Shown piece after piece: positions 1-8,098 of a stretch of 22,341 bases of DNA; the first letter of the stretch is position 1, and every line of letters begins with the position of its first letter. A program made the position numbers and the translations under genes. The DNA comes from Collinsella sp. (GTDB taxonomy: Bacteria; Actinomycetota; Coriobacteriia; Coriobacteriales; Coriobacteriaceae). The notes under the pieces were generated by a model, which was given only the letters and a program-made list of their open reading frames with translations, had not been told where the DNA came from and did no database searches. The stretch spans positions 1 through 22,341 of the forward strand of contig DXZN01000031.1 of assembly GCA_019419645.1 (NCBI GenBank), written 5' to 3'.

Positions 1-377
1 AGGGCCTGTTCTACGACCTGTCGGCAGCCGTGCCGGTGGGCGTGATGTCGCTGTTGCTGACAGTGGGCAGCTTTGCCCTGACACACAGTGCCGCCGGTCA
101 GACGGGCGGCACCCCGAGCGCTCGCGGCATCACGGTGGGCGCCTTTGCGCTTGCCATTAACGTGATCTACAGCATTATCTTGCTATTTATGGGACTGGAA
201 TCGAGTTTTGTCGTGGCGATCTTTGGACACGCCCTGCCGTCCTCGATTCTGACCGGTCTGGTCGCCGTTCCGTTTTTGATGTCCGGCGTCGCGCCACAGT
301 CTGGCTATGGGTTCTCCGCGCGCGGTGGGCGTCAGACGGGTATGCGCTTTAAGCCCAAGACCCGTAAGCTCAAATAG
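1..377 (+). CDS. mreD: Rod shape-determining protein MreD, 3' end only
   Basis: The reading frame is open from position 3 and ends at TAG 375-377, giving the last 124 residues of a hydrophobic protein. The visible part opens with GLFYDLSAAVPVGVMSLLL, which resembles the G-(L)-x-x-D-(L)-x-x-x-x-P-(I/L)-G pattern near the middle of MreD. Two or three further membrane segments follow, then a basic tail ending KPKTRKLK. MreD is an integral membrane part of the MreBCD elongasome that guides lateral wall synthesis. The assignment leans on context: the next two genes encode a PBP2-type transpeptidase and RodA, the usual mreBCD-mrdA-rodA order. The 5' part lies outside the window. MreD sequences are poorly conserved, so another small membrane protein cannot be excluded. 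Confidence 0.7.
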   Translation, partial: GLFYDLSAAVPVGVMSLLLTVGSFALTHSAAGQTGGTPSARGITVGAFALAINVIYSIILLFMGLESSFVVAIFGHALPSSILTGLVAVPFLMSGVAPQSGYGFSARGGRQTGMRFKPKTRKLK

Positions 378-390
378 GGGAGGTCTGTAG

Positions 391-2460
391 ATGTCTTCCC
401 AGTTGACGGTTGTTGTCGCCGGTATCGTGCTGGTCGTGGCCATTGTGGTCGCGCTGGTCATCATGCGCCGCGGCGACTCCCGCTTTACCTACGACACGCA
501 GCACGGAACGGCCCCGCGCGCCACCGAGGGCGAGGGCAATACGGCCGCTACGGCCTTCAAGGGCCGCTTTTCCATCCTCACCGCGGGCGTGGGTGCGATG
601 TTTGCCGCGCTTGCCGTTAAGCTGTGGGGCATGCAGATGGTCTCGTCGGACTACTACGACAAGCAGGCCAAGAGCAATCAGACCCGTACCGTTACCACGC
701 CTGCCGTTCGTGGCCGCATCTTGGACCGCAACGGCGTCGCGCTGGTGCAAAACCGCCCCTCGCTCGCCGTCGTCGCCTATCGCGACCTTGCCGACGACAA
801 GGTACTGGTGCGTCATCTTGCCAACGTGCTCGGCATGCCGTATATCGCGGTGCTGCGCAACATCCAGGACAATTCCGAAGGCGCGCAGAGCCTGCATACG
901 ATCGCGACTGACGTGCGCCGCTCCACTGTCGCCTACATTCAGGAGCACGCCGGTGAGTTTCCCGGCGTGAAGATCGCCGAGCGCACCGAGCGCCAATACC
1001 CGTATGGCGAGACCGCCTGCCATATCTTGGGCTATACCGGCACCATTACCTCCGAGCAGCTCGAGGCGCAGAACAGGAAGTCGTCGGACGGCAGCGATAG
1101 CGCGGCTGGCCAGATCTCGTATCAATCGGGCGATATTGTGGGCCAGGCGGGCGTAGAGATTTACTACGAAAATCTGCTGCAGGGCATTCGTGGTGAGCAG
1201 ACCGTGAAAGTTGACGCCTCGGGTAACGTGACCGGTCAAGCCGGCGCCGTTCCCGCCAAGGCCGGTTCTGACATTAAGCTTACGCTCGATCTTAAGATTC
1301 AACAGGCCTGCGAGACGGCTCTGGCGAATGCCATTGAGCTTGCCAAGACCACGGGTCATAGCGATGCCGGCAACGGCGCCGTGGTGTGCCTCGATCCCAA
1401 CAATGGTGAGATTCTGGGTATGGCGAGCGAGCCCAAGTTTGATCCGTCGGTGTTCATCGGCGGCGTTTCCAACGACGTGTGGACCGAGCTCAACGACGAC
1501 AAGGGTTCGCATCCGCTGCTCAACCGCGCCATTAGCGGCCAGTATATGTCGGCTTCGACCATCAAGCCGCTCTCGGCTCTGGCCGGTCTTGAGTTTGGAA
1601 CCTATACCTCAGGCCAGACCACGAACTGCACGGGCTATTGGACGGGCCTGGGCAAGTCATGGGGTAAGTACTGCTGGCTGCATTCCGGTCACGGCACTAT
1701 GACGCTGCAATCCGGTATCGCCAACTCGTGCGACCCCGTGTTTTACGATATGGGTAAGGCGTTTTTCTACAACGACCAGCACCCCGAGGGTCTGCAAGAG
1801 GTCTTTCGCCGTTGGGGCCTGGGCAAGACCTGCGGCATCGATCTGCCAAGTGAGGGCACCGGTCGCATTCCTGACGCCAAGTGGAAAGAGTCCTACTTTA
1901 CCGACGCCTCGGCCGAGGACCGCAAGTGGAATGCCGGCGATATGACTAACATCGCTATCGGCCAGGGCGACATTTTGGTGACGCCGCTGCAGATGGCGTG
2001 TGCCTACATGGGCCTTGCCAACGGCGGCAAACAGTATGTGCCGCATGTGTTCTTGTCTGCTGTCTCGCGTGATGGCGACGGCGATGCCTACAAGTACAAC
2101 GGCAAGGGCAAAAAGAAGCGCCTTGAGGCTCAAATTAACAACGATGCTGATCTTGCGCTGGTCCGCAACGGCATGCACGATGTGATTTACTCGGCGTCGA
2201 CTTCGACCGCCGCACACTTTAACTCCTTGACCCCCACGGTCTACGGCAAGTCCGGCACGGGCGAGAAGAGCGGCGAGGACGATTACGCGTGGTTTTGCGC
2301 CTACGCGCCGGCCGATGAGCCCAAGTACGTGATTGTCACTGTCTTGGAACAGGGCGGTGGTGGCTCCGATACCGCGCTGCACGTCGTGCGCGATGTCCTC
2401 GGTGCCATTTATGACGAGCCCGACACATCTTCTGCCACGGGCGATTCTTCGGTTCGATAG
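391..2460 (+). CDS. mrdA: Penicillin-binding protein 2 (class B transpeptidase of the elongasome)
   Basis: This 689-residue protein cross-links lateral-wall peptidoglycan as partner of RodA, acting outside the membrane. The catalytic Ser is in STIK (S389-K392), motif 2 is SCD (S446-D448) and motif 3 is KSGTG (K620). SxD and KSG variants of SxN and KTG are common in PBP2 enzymes. The PBP dimerisation domain covers about 100-265, including the RGRILDRNG entry motif. Two hydrophobic helices are present, at 5-25 and 61-80; only the second matches the usual single anchor, so the N-terminus is extended. The start is ATG with GGGGAGG at 377-383, 7 bases upstream, and the mreD stop lies inside that site. 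The Shine-Dalgarno of the next gene, rodA, overlaps this stop codon, so the genes are probably co-translated. Confidence 0.93.
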   Translation: MSSQLTVVVAGIVLVVAIVVALVIMRRGDSRFTYDTQHGTAPRATEGEGNTAATAFKGRFSILTAGVGAMFAALAVKLWGMQMVSSDYYDKQAKSNQTRTVTTPAVRGRILDRNGVALVQNRPSLAVVAYRDLADDKVLVRHLANVLGMPYIAVLRNIQDNSEGAQSLHTIATDVRRSTVAYIQEHAGEFPGVKIAERTERQYPYGETACHILGYTGTITSEQLEAQNRKSSDGSDSAAGQISYQSGDIVGQAGVEIYYENLLQGIRGEQTVKVDASGNVTGQAGAVPAKAGSDIKLTLDLKIQQACETALANAIELAKTTGHSDAGNGAVVCLDPNNGEILGMASEPKFDPSVFIGGVSNDVWTELNDDKGSHPLLNRAISGQYMSASTIKPLSALAGLEFGTYTSGQTTNCTGYWTGLGKSWGKYCWLHSGHGTMTLQSGIANSCDPVFYDMGKAFFYNDQHPEGLQEVFRRWGLGKTCGIDLPSEGTGRIPDAKWKESYFTDASAEDRKWNAGDMTNIAIGQGDILVTPLQMACAYMGLANGGKQYVPHVFLSAVSRDGDGDAYKYNGKGKKKRLEAQINNDADLALVRNGMHDVIYSASTSTAAHFNSLTPTVYGKSGTGEKSGEDDYAWFCAYAPADEPKYVIVTVLEQGGGGSDTALHVVRDVLGAIYDEPDTSSATGDSSVR

Positions 2461-2469
2461 GAGGTTGCG

Positions 2470-3696
2470 ATGGATTTTTCGCCGGCGGACCTGTTCCGCT
2501 CAACTAAAACCGGTTCCCGCAGCAGCCTGGACCGTGTCAACAAGCAGCTTTCGGCCTCGCGCGGCACGTTTCGCCAGAAGGTGCACATCGGCGTGCTGCT
2601 GGCAACCTTGGCACTCGTTGCCTATGGTGCCATCATCATTTGGTCGGCATCGCAGTTTAAGGCCGACGCCTCATTTTCGCGCCACCTGTTGGGCATCGGC
2701 ATCGGTGCGGTGCTTGCGGTGCTCGTCTGGCGTACCGATCTGCGCGGCATCTCTAACTTCTCGACGGCGCTGCTCGTCATCGACCTCATTGTGATTTTCT
2801 CGCCCAAGATTCCGGGGCTGTCCTATACGGGCGGTCTGGGCATGACGGGCTGGATCAAGATTCCCGGTATCGGTCTTACCTTCCAGCCGGTCGAGCTCGC
2901 CAAGCTCATCACGATCTTCTTTATCGCCACGCTTGGTTCGCAGTACAACGGCCGCATCGATACCGCCCGCGACTACATTAAGCTCTGCGGCATGCTTTCC
3001 GTTCCGTTTTTGGCCGTCGTCGCTATGGGCGACCTGGGTTCGGGCTTGGTCGTGTTGGTGTCGGGTGCCGTTGTGATCTGCATGAGCGGTGCGCGCCGCG
3101 AATGGGTGCTGTCGACCTTGGCTCTGCTCGTGGGTTTGGTGGCGCTCATCCTGGCGCTCGATTCGGTGCTCGATTCTCTTTTGGGCCATGACGTTTTGAT
3201 CAAGCAGTACCAGATGAACCGACTGACCGTCTTTATCGACCCCGATAATGCCGATTCGGACGATGCCTACAACTTGCAGCAATCGCTCATCGCGGTTGGA
3301 TCGGGTGGCTTTTTCGGTAAAGGTCTGGGCCATGCGACGCAGTCTGCCGGTGGCTTTCTGCCCGAGTTCCACACCGACTTCGTCTTTGCCTTTTTGTCCG
3401 AGACCTTTGGCTTCTGCGGCTCCTTTTTGCTGCTGTGCCTGTACGTGCTGCTCATGTTCTCGACGATTCGCGTCGCCTTTAAGTGTGAGTCTCTGTTCCT
3501 ACGCTTGTCATGCGTGGGTATCGTCGGCATGTGGGCATTCCAGACCTTCGAGAACATCGGCATGTGCATCGGCATGATGCCGATTACCGGTATTCCGCTG
3601 CCGTTCATTAGCTTCGGTTCGTCCTCGATGATGATCCAGTTGCTGACGGTGGGTATCGTACAATCCATATGGCGGCATCGTTCGGGCGCCGCGTAA
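2470..3696 (+). CDS. rodA: SEDS peptidoglycan glycosyltransferase RodA
   Basis: A 408-residue polytopic membrane protein of about ten hydrophobic segments after a 37-residue basic cytoplasmic N-terminus. SEDS proteins polymerise lipid II into glycan strands together with a class B PBP, here the product of the gene just upstream. The SEDS signature NIGMCIGMMPITGIPLPFIS starts at residue 362. The EFHTDFVF motif holds D303, the Asp equivalent to the essential catalytic one in RodA. The usual FQPSE motif reads FQPVE (138-142), with Val replacing Ser. The start ATG follows AGGAGG at a spacing of about 6 that overlaps the mrdA stop. RodA rather than FtsW is favoured by the mreD-mrdA context; the sequence alone does not separate them firmly. 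Confidence 0.9.
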   Translation: MDFSPADLFRSTKTGSRSSLDRVNKQLSASRGTFRQKVHIGVLLATLALVAYGAIIIWSASQFKADASFSRHLLGIGIGAVLAVLVWRTDLRGISNFSTALLVIDLIVIFSPKIPGLSYTGGLGMTGWIKIPGIGLTFQPVELAKLITIFFIATLGSQYNGRIDTARDYIKLCGMLSVPFLAVVAMGDLGSGLVVLVSGAVVICMSGARREWVLSTLALLVGLVALILALDSVLDSLLGHDVLIKQYQMNRLTVFIDPDNADSDDAYNLQQSLIAVGSGGFFGKGLGHATQSAGGFLPEFHTDFVFAFLSETFGFCGSFLLLCLYVLLMFSTIRVAFKCESLFLRLSCVGIVGMWAFQTFENIGMCIGMMPITGIPLPFISFGSSSMMIQLLTVGIVQSIWRHRSGAA

Positions 3697-3714
3697 CCGC
3701 TGGAGGGGTTTGCT

Positions 3715-4644
3715 ATGAAGATTCCCGTGGACAAGCTGACCCGCGTCTTTAAGATGGGCGCGACCACCAAGAAGGATTCCGACACGCCGGTTCGCGTGTC
3801 CGTCTACCTCGATTCGTCTGCCTCGCGTTTTTTGGTCGAGACGGTGCGCGATGCCTTCGTGCCGCAGACGACGTCTGGCGTTGTGCGCGTTGAGCGCCTG
3901 GGTGAGGACCGTATCGTCCCCAAGACCGATACCGACGTGGTGCTGGTCCTTTCGTGCGGATCCGACCGTCTGGAGAGCGCTGTACAGGAGCTTGTGATTG
4001 CCGGCGCCCCCGTGTGCGTGCTGGCCGAGTCCGCTGTCGAGGTGCCTTTTATCCAGGAGTCCACGCCCATGCTCGGCGCGGTGGCGGCTACCGATAAGAC
4101 GTATCTGCTCGAGACGCTCGCTCGCTGGATTCTCGACCGCACGGACAAGGAGACAGCCTTTGCGGCGAACTTTGCCTTTATGCGTATCGCCGCCGCCAAC
4201 CGCATCATCACCTCGTGCGCGCTTACCAATATGGCGACGGGTGCGCTGGTGTTTTTGCCGGGGGCCGATTATCCCGTTATGGCGCTGGCGCAGGTGGGCA
4301 TGCTCTTTGAGCTCGCGGCCATCTTTGGACGCGGTATTAAGCCCGAGCGCGGCTACGAGGTCGCGGGCGTGCTTGCCGGCGGCTTGGTGCTCCGCGCCGT
4401 CACCCGCGCCCTGGTAAAGCAGACGCCGCATATCGGGTTTGTCGTCAAGGCGCTGACCGCCGCCGCGGGCACCTATGGTATGGGCCGTGCGCTCGTTTCG
4501 CTGTATGAGCGCGACATCGATTACAGCCGTGCCAACGAGGTGGCTGCCGCCACGTTCTCGCGCGTTCGCGACCTGGTGACCACGGTTGCCGGCGCTACTC
4601 GTCCCATGGGTCCCTTTGAGGACGCATCCGATCTCGCTGCTTAG
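3715..4644 (+). CDS. DUF697/YcjF-like membrane protein with a possible degenerate GTPase-like N-domain
   Basis: A 309-residue protein with no firm name. The C-terminal half (about 162-265) resembles DUF697 (YcjF/GTPase C-terminal) domains: a hydrophobic helix with ATGALVFLPGADYPVMALAQ, then a stretch ending IFGRGI, then a second hydrophobic pair around AGGLVLRAVT and AAAGTYGMGRAL. The N-terminal half (24-120) alternates beta and alpha segments (VRVSVYL, DVVLVLS, APVCVLAES) like a Rossmann or small-GTPase fold, but lacks a P-loop GxxxxGK[ST] and an NKxD motif. It starts with ATG behind GGAGGGG, 18 bases after rodA, and is followed by the radical SAM gene after 9 bases, so it should share the elongasome transcript. 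Its role is unknown; a membrane-associated accessory of wall growth is a guess from position only. Confidence 0.6.
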   Translation: MKIPVDKLTRVFKMGATTKKDSDTPVRVSVYLDSSASRFLVETVRDAFVPQTTSGVVRVERLGEDRIVPKTDTDVVLVLSCGSDRLESAVQELVIAGAPVCVLAESAVEVPFIQESTPMLGAVAATDKTYLLETLARWILDRTDKETAFAANFAFMRIAAANRIITSCALTNMATGALVFLPGADYPVMALAQVGMLFELAAIFGRGIKPERGYEVAGVLAGGLVLRAVTRALVKQTPHIGFVVKALTAAAGTYGMGRALVSLYERDIDYSRANEVAAATFSRVRDLVTTVAGATRPMGPFEDASDLAA

Positions 4645-4653
4645 GGGTTTCTT

Positions 4654-6531
4654 TTGCGCGCTGTGTACCAAGACTGTTTTCATTTGATTGAGCCCCTGCT
4701 CGCAAAGGTCGAGAAGCCGAGTCGCTATATCGACCATGAGTGGGGCACGCTCTCCAAGGCCGATGCCGACTATCGTTGCTGCATGATTTACCCGGATGTG
4801 TACGAGGTTGGCCTGCCCAACCAGGGTATTGCCATCCTGTACAACATCCTCAATCAGGCCGAGGGCATTTCCTGCGAGCGCGGCTATGTGCCGTGGCCCG
4901 ATATGGGCGATGCCATGCGCGAGGCTGGTATCCCGCTGCTGTCGCTCGAGGCCGCAGCACCCGTGGCCTCGTTCGATATCGTCGGCATGCACGTGCCGCA
5001 TGAGATGGCCGTGACAAACTTTCTCGAGGCCCTCGATCTAGCCGGCATTCCGCTGCTGGCGGCCGACCGCACCGAGGACGACCCCATCATCATTGCCGGT
5101 GGTCCCTCGGTCTATAACCCCGAGCCGTATGCAGCCTTCTTCGATGCCATCCTCATTGGCGAGGGCGAGGAGTCGCTGCTCGAGGTTTGCCAGCTGCATC
5201 GCCGCTTGCGCGACGAGGGCGTCTCGCGCGCTCAGATTGTCGAGCAGCTCGCGACGGTCGGTGGCACCTATGTGCCGTCGCTCTACGAGGTGCGCCATGA
5301 CGAGCCCTGCTCGCCGCATGGCTACACCGTGCCGCGCGAAGGCAAGGACGTCCCACCGGTGGTCTACAAGCGCGTCGTTGAGGACTTTGGCGCTACCAAT
5401 CCGTTGTTGCAGTCGTGCGTGCCCTACGCGCAGCTCGTTCACGACCGCCTGTCGATCGAGATTCTGCGCGGTTGTGCCCGCGGCTGCCGTTTTTGCCAGG
5501 CCGGCATGACCTATCGCCCGGTGCGCGAGCGCTCGGCCGACCAGATTGTGTCCTCGGTGATCCAGGGCCTGGAAAAGACCGGCTATGACGAGGTGTCGCT
5601 TACCTCGCTTTCGACCACCGATCACTCCTGCATCCGCGATGTGCTCGGTCGCCTTAACCGCCGTCTGGAAGATACGGGCATTCGCGTGTCCATTCCCTCG
5701 CAGCGCCTGGATTCGTTTGGCGTGGATATGGCCGAGTCGGTCGCCGGCGAAAAGAAGGGCGGCCTGACGTTTGCCCCCGAAGCCGGCAGTCAGCGCATGC
5801 GCGACATCATCAACAAGAACGTGACCGAGGAGGACTTGGACCGTGCGGCCAAGGCGGCCTTCGAGGCTGGTTGGAACCGCATGAAGCTCTACTTTATGAT
5901 GGGCCTTCCCGGCGAGCGCGACGAGGATATCGTGGCCATCGCCAACCTGGCCGACCATGTGCTCGAGCTCGGCCGCTCCGTGGTTCCCAAGGCGCGTCGC
6001 GGCTCCATCTCGGTGTCCATCTCGGTGTCGGTGTTTATCCCCAAGGCCGCCACGCCGTTCCAATGGTGCCCGCAGCTCGATTACGATGACGTCAAGCGTC
6101 GCCAAAAGCTGCTCATCACGAGCGTGCGCAACCGCGCCGTACGCGTGCACTACCACGATGCCGAGACCTCGCTCGTTGAGGCCGCGCTGTCTCGCGCCGG
6201 CCGTGACATGACGCCGGTCATCATCGACGCCTGGCGTGCGGGCTCGCGTTTTGACGCCTGGGTGGAGCATTTTTCGCTCGATAACTGGAAAGAGGCGGCG
6301 GCCAAAAACGCCATCGACCTCAACGAGCTCGTGCACCTGCCCTACGAACTGGACTGGCGCCTGCCCTGGGAGCACGTGAGCCCCGGCTGCTCGCGCGGCT
6401 TTCTCGAGCGCGAGTACCGCCGCTCGCTGGAGGGTGTCACGACGCCCGACTGCACCCGCACGTCGTGCACCGGCTGTGGAATCTGCCCCACGCTCCATGC
6501 CAAGAACGTATTGGTGGGTGATCGCGTATGA
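4654..6531 (+). CDS. B12-type radical SAM protein, TIGR03960-like
   Basis: A 625-residue radical SAM protein. The N-terminal 200 residues look like a B12-binding-type Rossmann region (VYEVGLPNQGIAILYNILN; IIAGGPSVYNPEPYAAFFD; GEGEE) without an obvious DxHxxG cobalamin motif. The [4Fe-4S] cluster motif CxxxCxxC is C274-C278-C281, followed by the barrel with LTFAPEAGSQRMRDIINKN. The C-terminus carries a second Cys group, C600-x4-C605-x2-C608-x2-C611, able to bind another Fe-S cluster or zinc. The family is usually followed by, or fused to, DUF2344, as here through a 4-base ATGA overlap. Its substrate is not established to my knowledge. The start is TTG at 4654, chosen because AGGGG at 4643-4647 sits 6 bases upstream; a GTG at 4663 is a weaker alternative. 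Confidence 0.85.
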   Translation: MRAVYQDCFHLIEPLLAKVEKPSRYIDHEWGTLSKADADYRCCMIYPDVYEVGLPNQGIAILYNILNQAEGISCERGYVPWPDMGDAMREAGIPLLSLEAAAPVASFDIVGMHVPHEMAVTNFLEALDLAGIPLLAADRTEDDPIIIAGGPSVYNPEPYAAFFDAILIGEGEESLLEVCQLHRRLRDEGVSRAQIVEQLATVGGTYVPSLYEVRHDEPCSPHGYTVPREGKDVPPVVYKRVVEDFGATNPLLQSCVPYAQLVHDRLSIEILRGCARGCRFCQAGMTYRPVRERSADQIVSSVIQGLEKTGYDEVSLTSLSTTDHSCIRDVLGRLNRRLEDTGIRVSIPSQRLDSFGVDMAESVAGEKKGGLTFAPEAGSQRMRDIINKNVTEEDLDRAAKAAFEAGWNRMKLYFMMGLPGERDEDIVAIANLADHVLELGRSVVPKARRGSISVSISVSVFIPKAATPFQWCPQLDYDDVKRRQKLLITSVRNRAVRVHYHDAETSLVEAALSRAGRDMTPVIIDAWRAGSRFDAWVEHFSLDNWKEAAAKNAIDLNELVHLPYELDWRLPWEHVSPGCSRGFLEREYRRSLEGVTTPDCTRTSCTGCGICPTLHAKNVLVGDRV

Positions 6532-7340
6532 GTGAGCGCCTGACCGACAACTCCACGCTCTTTAGGCTTCGCGTTCGCTATGGCAAGCGCGACCGTCTTA
6601 AGTACCTGGGCCATCTCGAAGTGATTCATACCATTGAGCGCATCGTGCGTCGCGCGGGGCTGCCCTACGCCGTGACGCAGGGTTTCTCCCCGCACATGCG
6701 CGTGGGCTTTTCGTCGGCGCTGCCGGTGGGAACGTCGTCGACCTGCGAGTGGTATGACCTGTTTATGACCGAGTTCGTTGCACTCGACGAGGCGTTTGGG
6801 CGCCTGGCTGCTGCCTCTCCGGCCGATCTGGCCCCCATCGAGGCCGCCTACATCGACGTGCGCACGCCGGCGCTGACGGCGCAACTCACGCGTCTGTCCT
6901 ATCGTATCGATCTGCATCTCGATCCTGAGGCACCGGTGGATGCCGACGAGGTGCGTCGCGCTATCGATACGCTGCGCGCGGGCCATGGCATCGACTACGC
7001 ACGCGGTAAGAAGGGCAAGCGCCTAGACCTTGACCACACACTGGTGGGCTATGAGCTCACGGCAGGGGAGCGCCCGGACCATCTGGTGCTCATGCTCGAC
7101 ACCCATGCCGACAACGAGGGGTCCATGCGTCCGGAAATTTTGCTTTCTGCCGCTGATGTTTTGTTGCAGGGCTTGACCCCGGGCGTCGATGCACCTATCG
7201 TTTCCACCGGTATGCAAGACCTCGTGACCATCTGCTCCTACGATGTCGAGCGTCAGAATCAAGCATGCGAGGACGACGAGGGCCGACTCGTCAGCCCCAT
7301 ACCTGTGCGAACTTGTGGATTTGCTCCACATACTCGTTGA
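6528..7340 (+). CDS. DUF2344 (TIGR03936) partner of the radical SAM protein
   Basis: A 270-residue protein whose first half has the DUF2344 hallmarks: RVRYGKRDRLKYLGHLE at about 14-30, RAGLPYAVTQGFSPHMRVGFSSALPVG, and the region around the Glu/Asp-rich turn that follows. The family is found almost always beside, or fused to, the TIGR03960 radical SAM protein, and the two genes overlap here by ATGA, which implies coupled translation and probably a shared complex. Biochemical function is unknown. The last 25 residues (after YDVERQNQ) look like an unstructured tail. The stop codon TGA overlaps the -35 box of the following rplU promoter, and the final codons form a perfect 6-bp hairpin (7314-7330). 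Confidence 0.82.
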   Translation: MSERLTDNSTLFRLRVRYGKRDRLKYLGHLEVIHTIERIVRRAGLPYAVTQGFSPHMRVGFSSALPVGTSSTCEWYDLFMTEFVALDEAFGRLAAASPADLAPIEAAYIDVRTPALTAQLTRLSYRIDLHLDPEAPVDADEVRRAIDTLRAGHGIDYARGKKGKRLDLDHTLVGYELTAGERPDHLVLMLDTHADNEGSMRPEILLSAADVLLQGLTPGVDAPIVSTGMQDLVTICSYDVERQNQACEDDEGRLVSPIPVRTCGFAPHTR

Positions 7341-7365
7341 CGGGGGTATTATCGCCTGCTACTAT
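7337..7365 (+). promoter_or_regulatory. Promoter of rplU-rpmA
   Basis: A sigma-70-type pair is visible: TTGACG at 7337-7342 and TACTAT at 7360-7365 with an ideal 17-base spacer, predicting transcription from about 7372 and a leader of about 36 bases. The -35 box overlaps the TGA stop of the DUF2344 gene, so the ribosomal protein genes can be expressed independently of the wall-growth operon upstream. A small perfect inverted repeat, TGTGGA-TTTGC-TCCACA at 7314-7330, lies just upstream of the -35 box. No transcript data are available. Confidence 0.65.
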
Positions 7366-7407
7366 ATTCGGCTGTTGCACTAACTGATGCATGAAGGGCA
7401 AGTAAAC

Positions 7408-7782
7408 ATGTACGCAATCGTTAACACGGGCGGCAAGCAGTACAAGGTCGCCACCGACGATGTCATCACCGTCGAGAAGATCGAGGGCAATGAGGGCGAT
7501 AAGATCACCCTGCCGGTTATCTTCCTCAACGATGGTAAGAAGATCGTCACCGATCCCGACAAGCTGGCCAAGGCCAAGGTTACCGCTCAGATCGTTGAGC
7601 AGTTCAAGGGCGAGAAGCAGCTGGTCTTCAAGTTCCACAAGCGTAAGCGCTATCGTCGTCTGAAGGGTCACCGTCAGCAGCTCACCAAGCTGAAGATCGT
7701 GAAGGTTCAGGCTACCTCCCGCGCCAAGAAGGCTGTCAAGGCAGAGGCTGAGGCTGTTGCCGAGGCTCCCGTCGCCGAGTAG
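7408..7782 (+). CDS. rplU: 50S ribosomal protein L21
   Basis: L21 binds 23S rRNA in the large subunit. The start is placed at ATG 7408 because the protein then begins MYAIVNTGGKQYKV, the canonical L21 N-terminus, with GAAGGG at 7393-7398 nine bases upstream. An in-frame ATG at 7387 would add seven atypical residues. The body includes KFHKRKRYRRLKGHRQQLTKLKI, typical of the RNA-binding C-terminal part. The 124-residue product is about 20 residues longer than the common 103: it ends in an Ala/Glu/Lys-rich tail (about 105-124, KKAVKAEAEAVAEAPVAE). It is co-transcribed with rpmA, 33 bases downstream. Confidence 0.97.
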   Translation: MYAIVNTGGKQYKVATDDVITVEKIEGNEGDKITLPVIFLNDGKKIVTDPDKLAKAKVTAQIVEQFKGEKQLVFKFHKRKRYRRLKGHRQQLTKLKIVKVQATSRAKKAVKAEAEAVAEAPVAE

Positions 7783-7815
7783 ATTACACTCGTAACGAAA
7801 GAGTAGGTATACACA

Positions 7816-8073
7816 ATGGCACACAAAAAAGGACTCGGTTCCTCCCGTAATGGCCGTGACTCCCGCGGTCAGCGCCTTGGCACGAAGCGCTATGCCGGCC
7901 AGACGGTAACCACGGGCACGATTCTCGTCCGTCAGCACGGCACGCACATCCACCCGGGTGAGAACGTTGGCCGTGGCAAGGACGACACGCTGTTCGCGCT
8001 GGTCGACGGTACCGTTGAGTTCCACAAGGGTATCAAGCACAGGGTCAGCGTACGCCCGCTCGCGAACGCGTAA
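7816..8073 (+). CDS. rpmA: 50S ribosomal protein L27
   Basis: An 85-residue L27 beginning MAHKKGLGSSRNGRDS and containing GQRLGTKRYAGQ and ILVRQHGTHIHPGENVGRGKDDTLFAL. The flexible N-terminus of L27 reaches toward the peptidyl-transferase centre. It has no N-terminal pre-sequence of the kind removed by the Prp protease in Firmicutes, and no prp (ysxB) gene lies between rplU and rpmA, so the two observations agree. The start ATG lies behind GAGTAGG. A strong terminator follows 25 bases after the stop. Confidence 0.97.
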   Translation: MAHKKGLGSSRNGRDSRGQRLGTKRYAGQTVTTGTILVRQHGTHIHPGENVGRGKDDTLFALVDGTVEFHKGIKHRVSVRPLANA

Positions 8074-8098
8074 TTCACCCTTCATAGAGCACATATGT

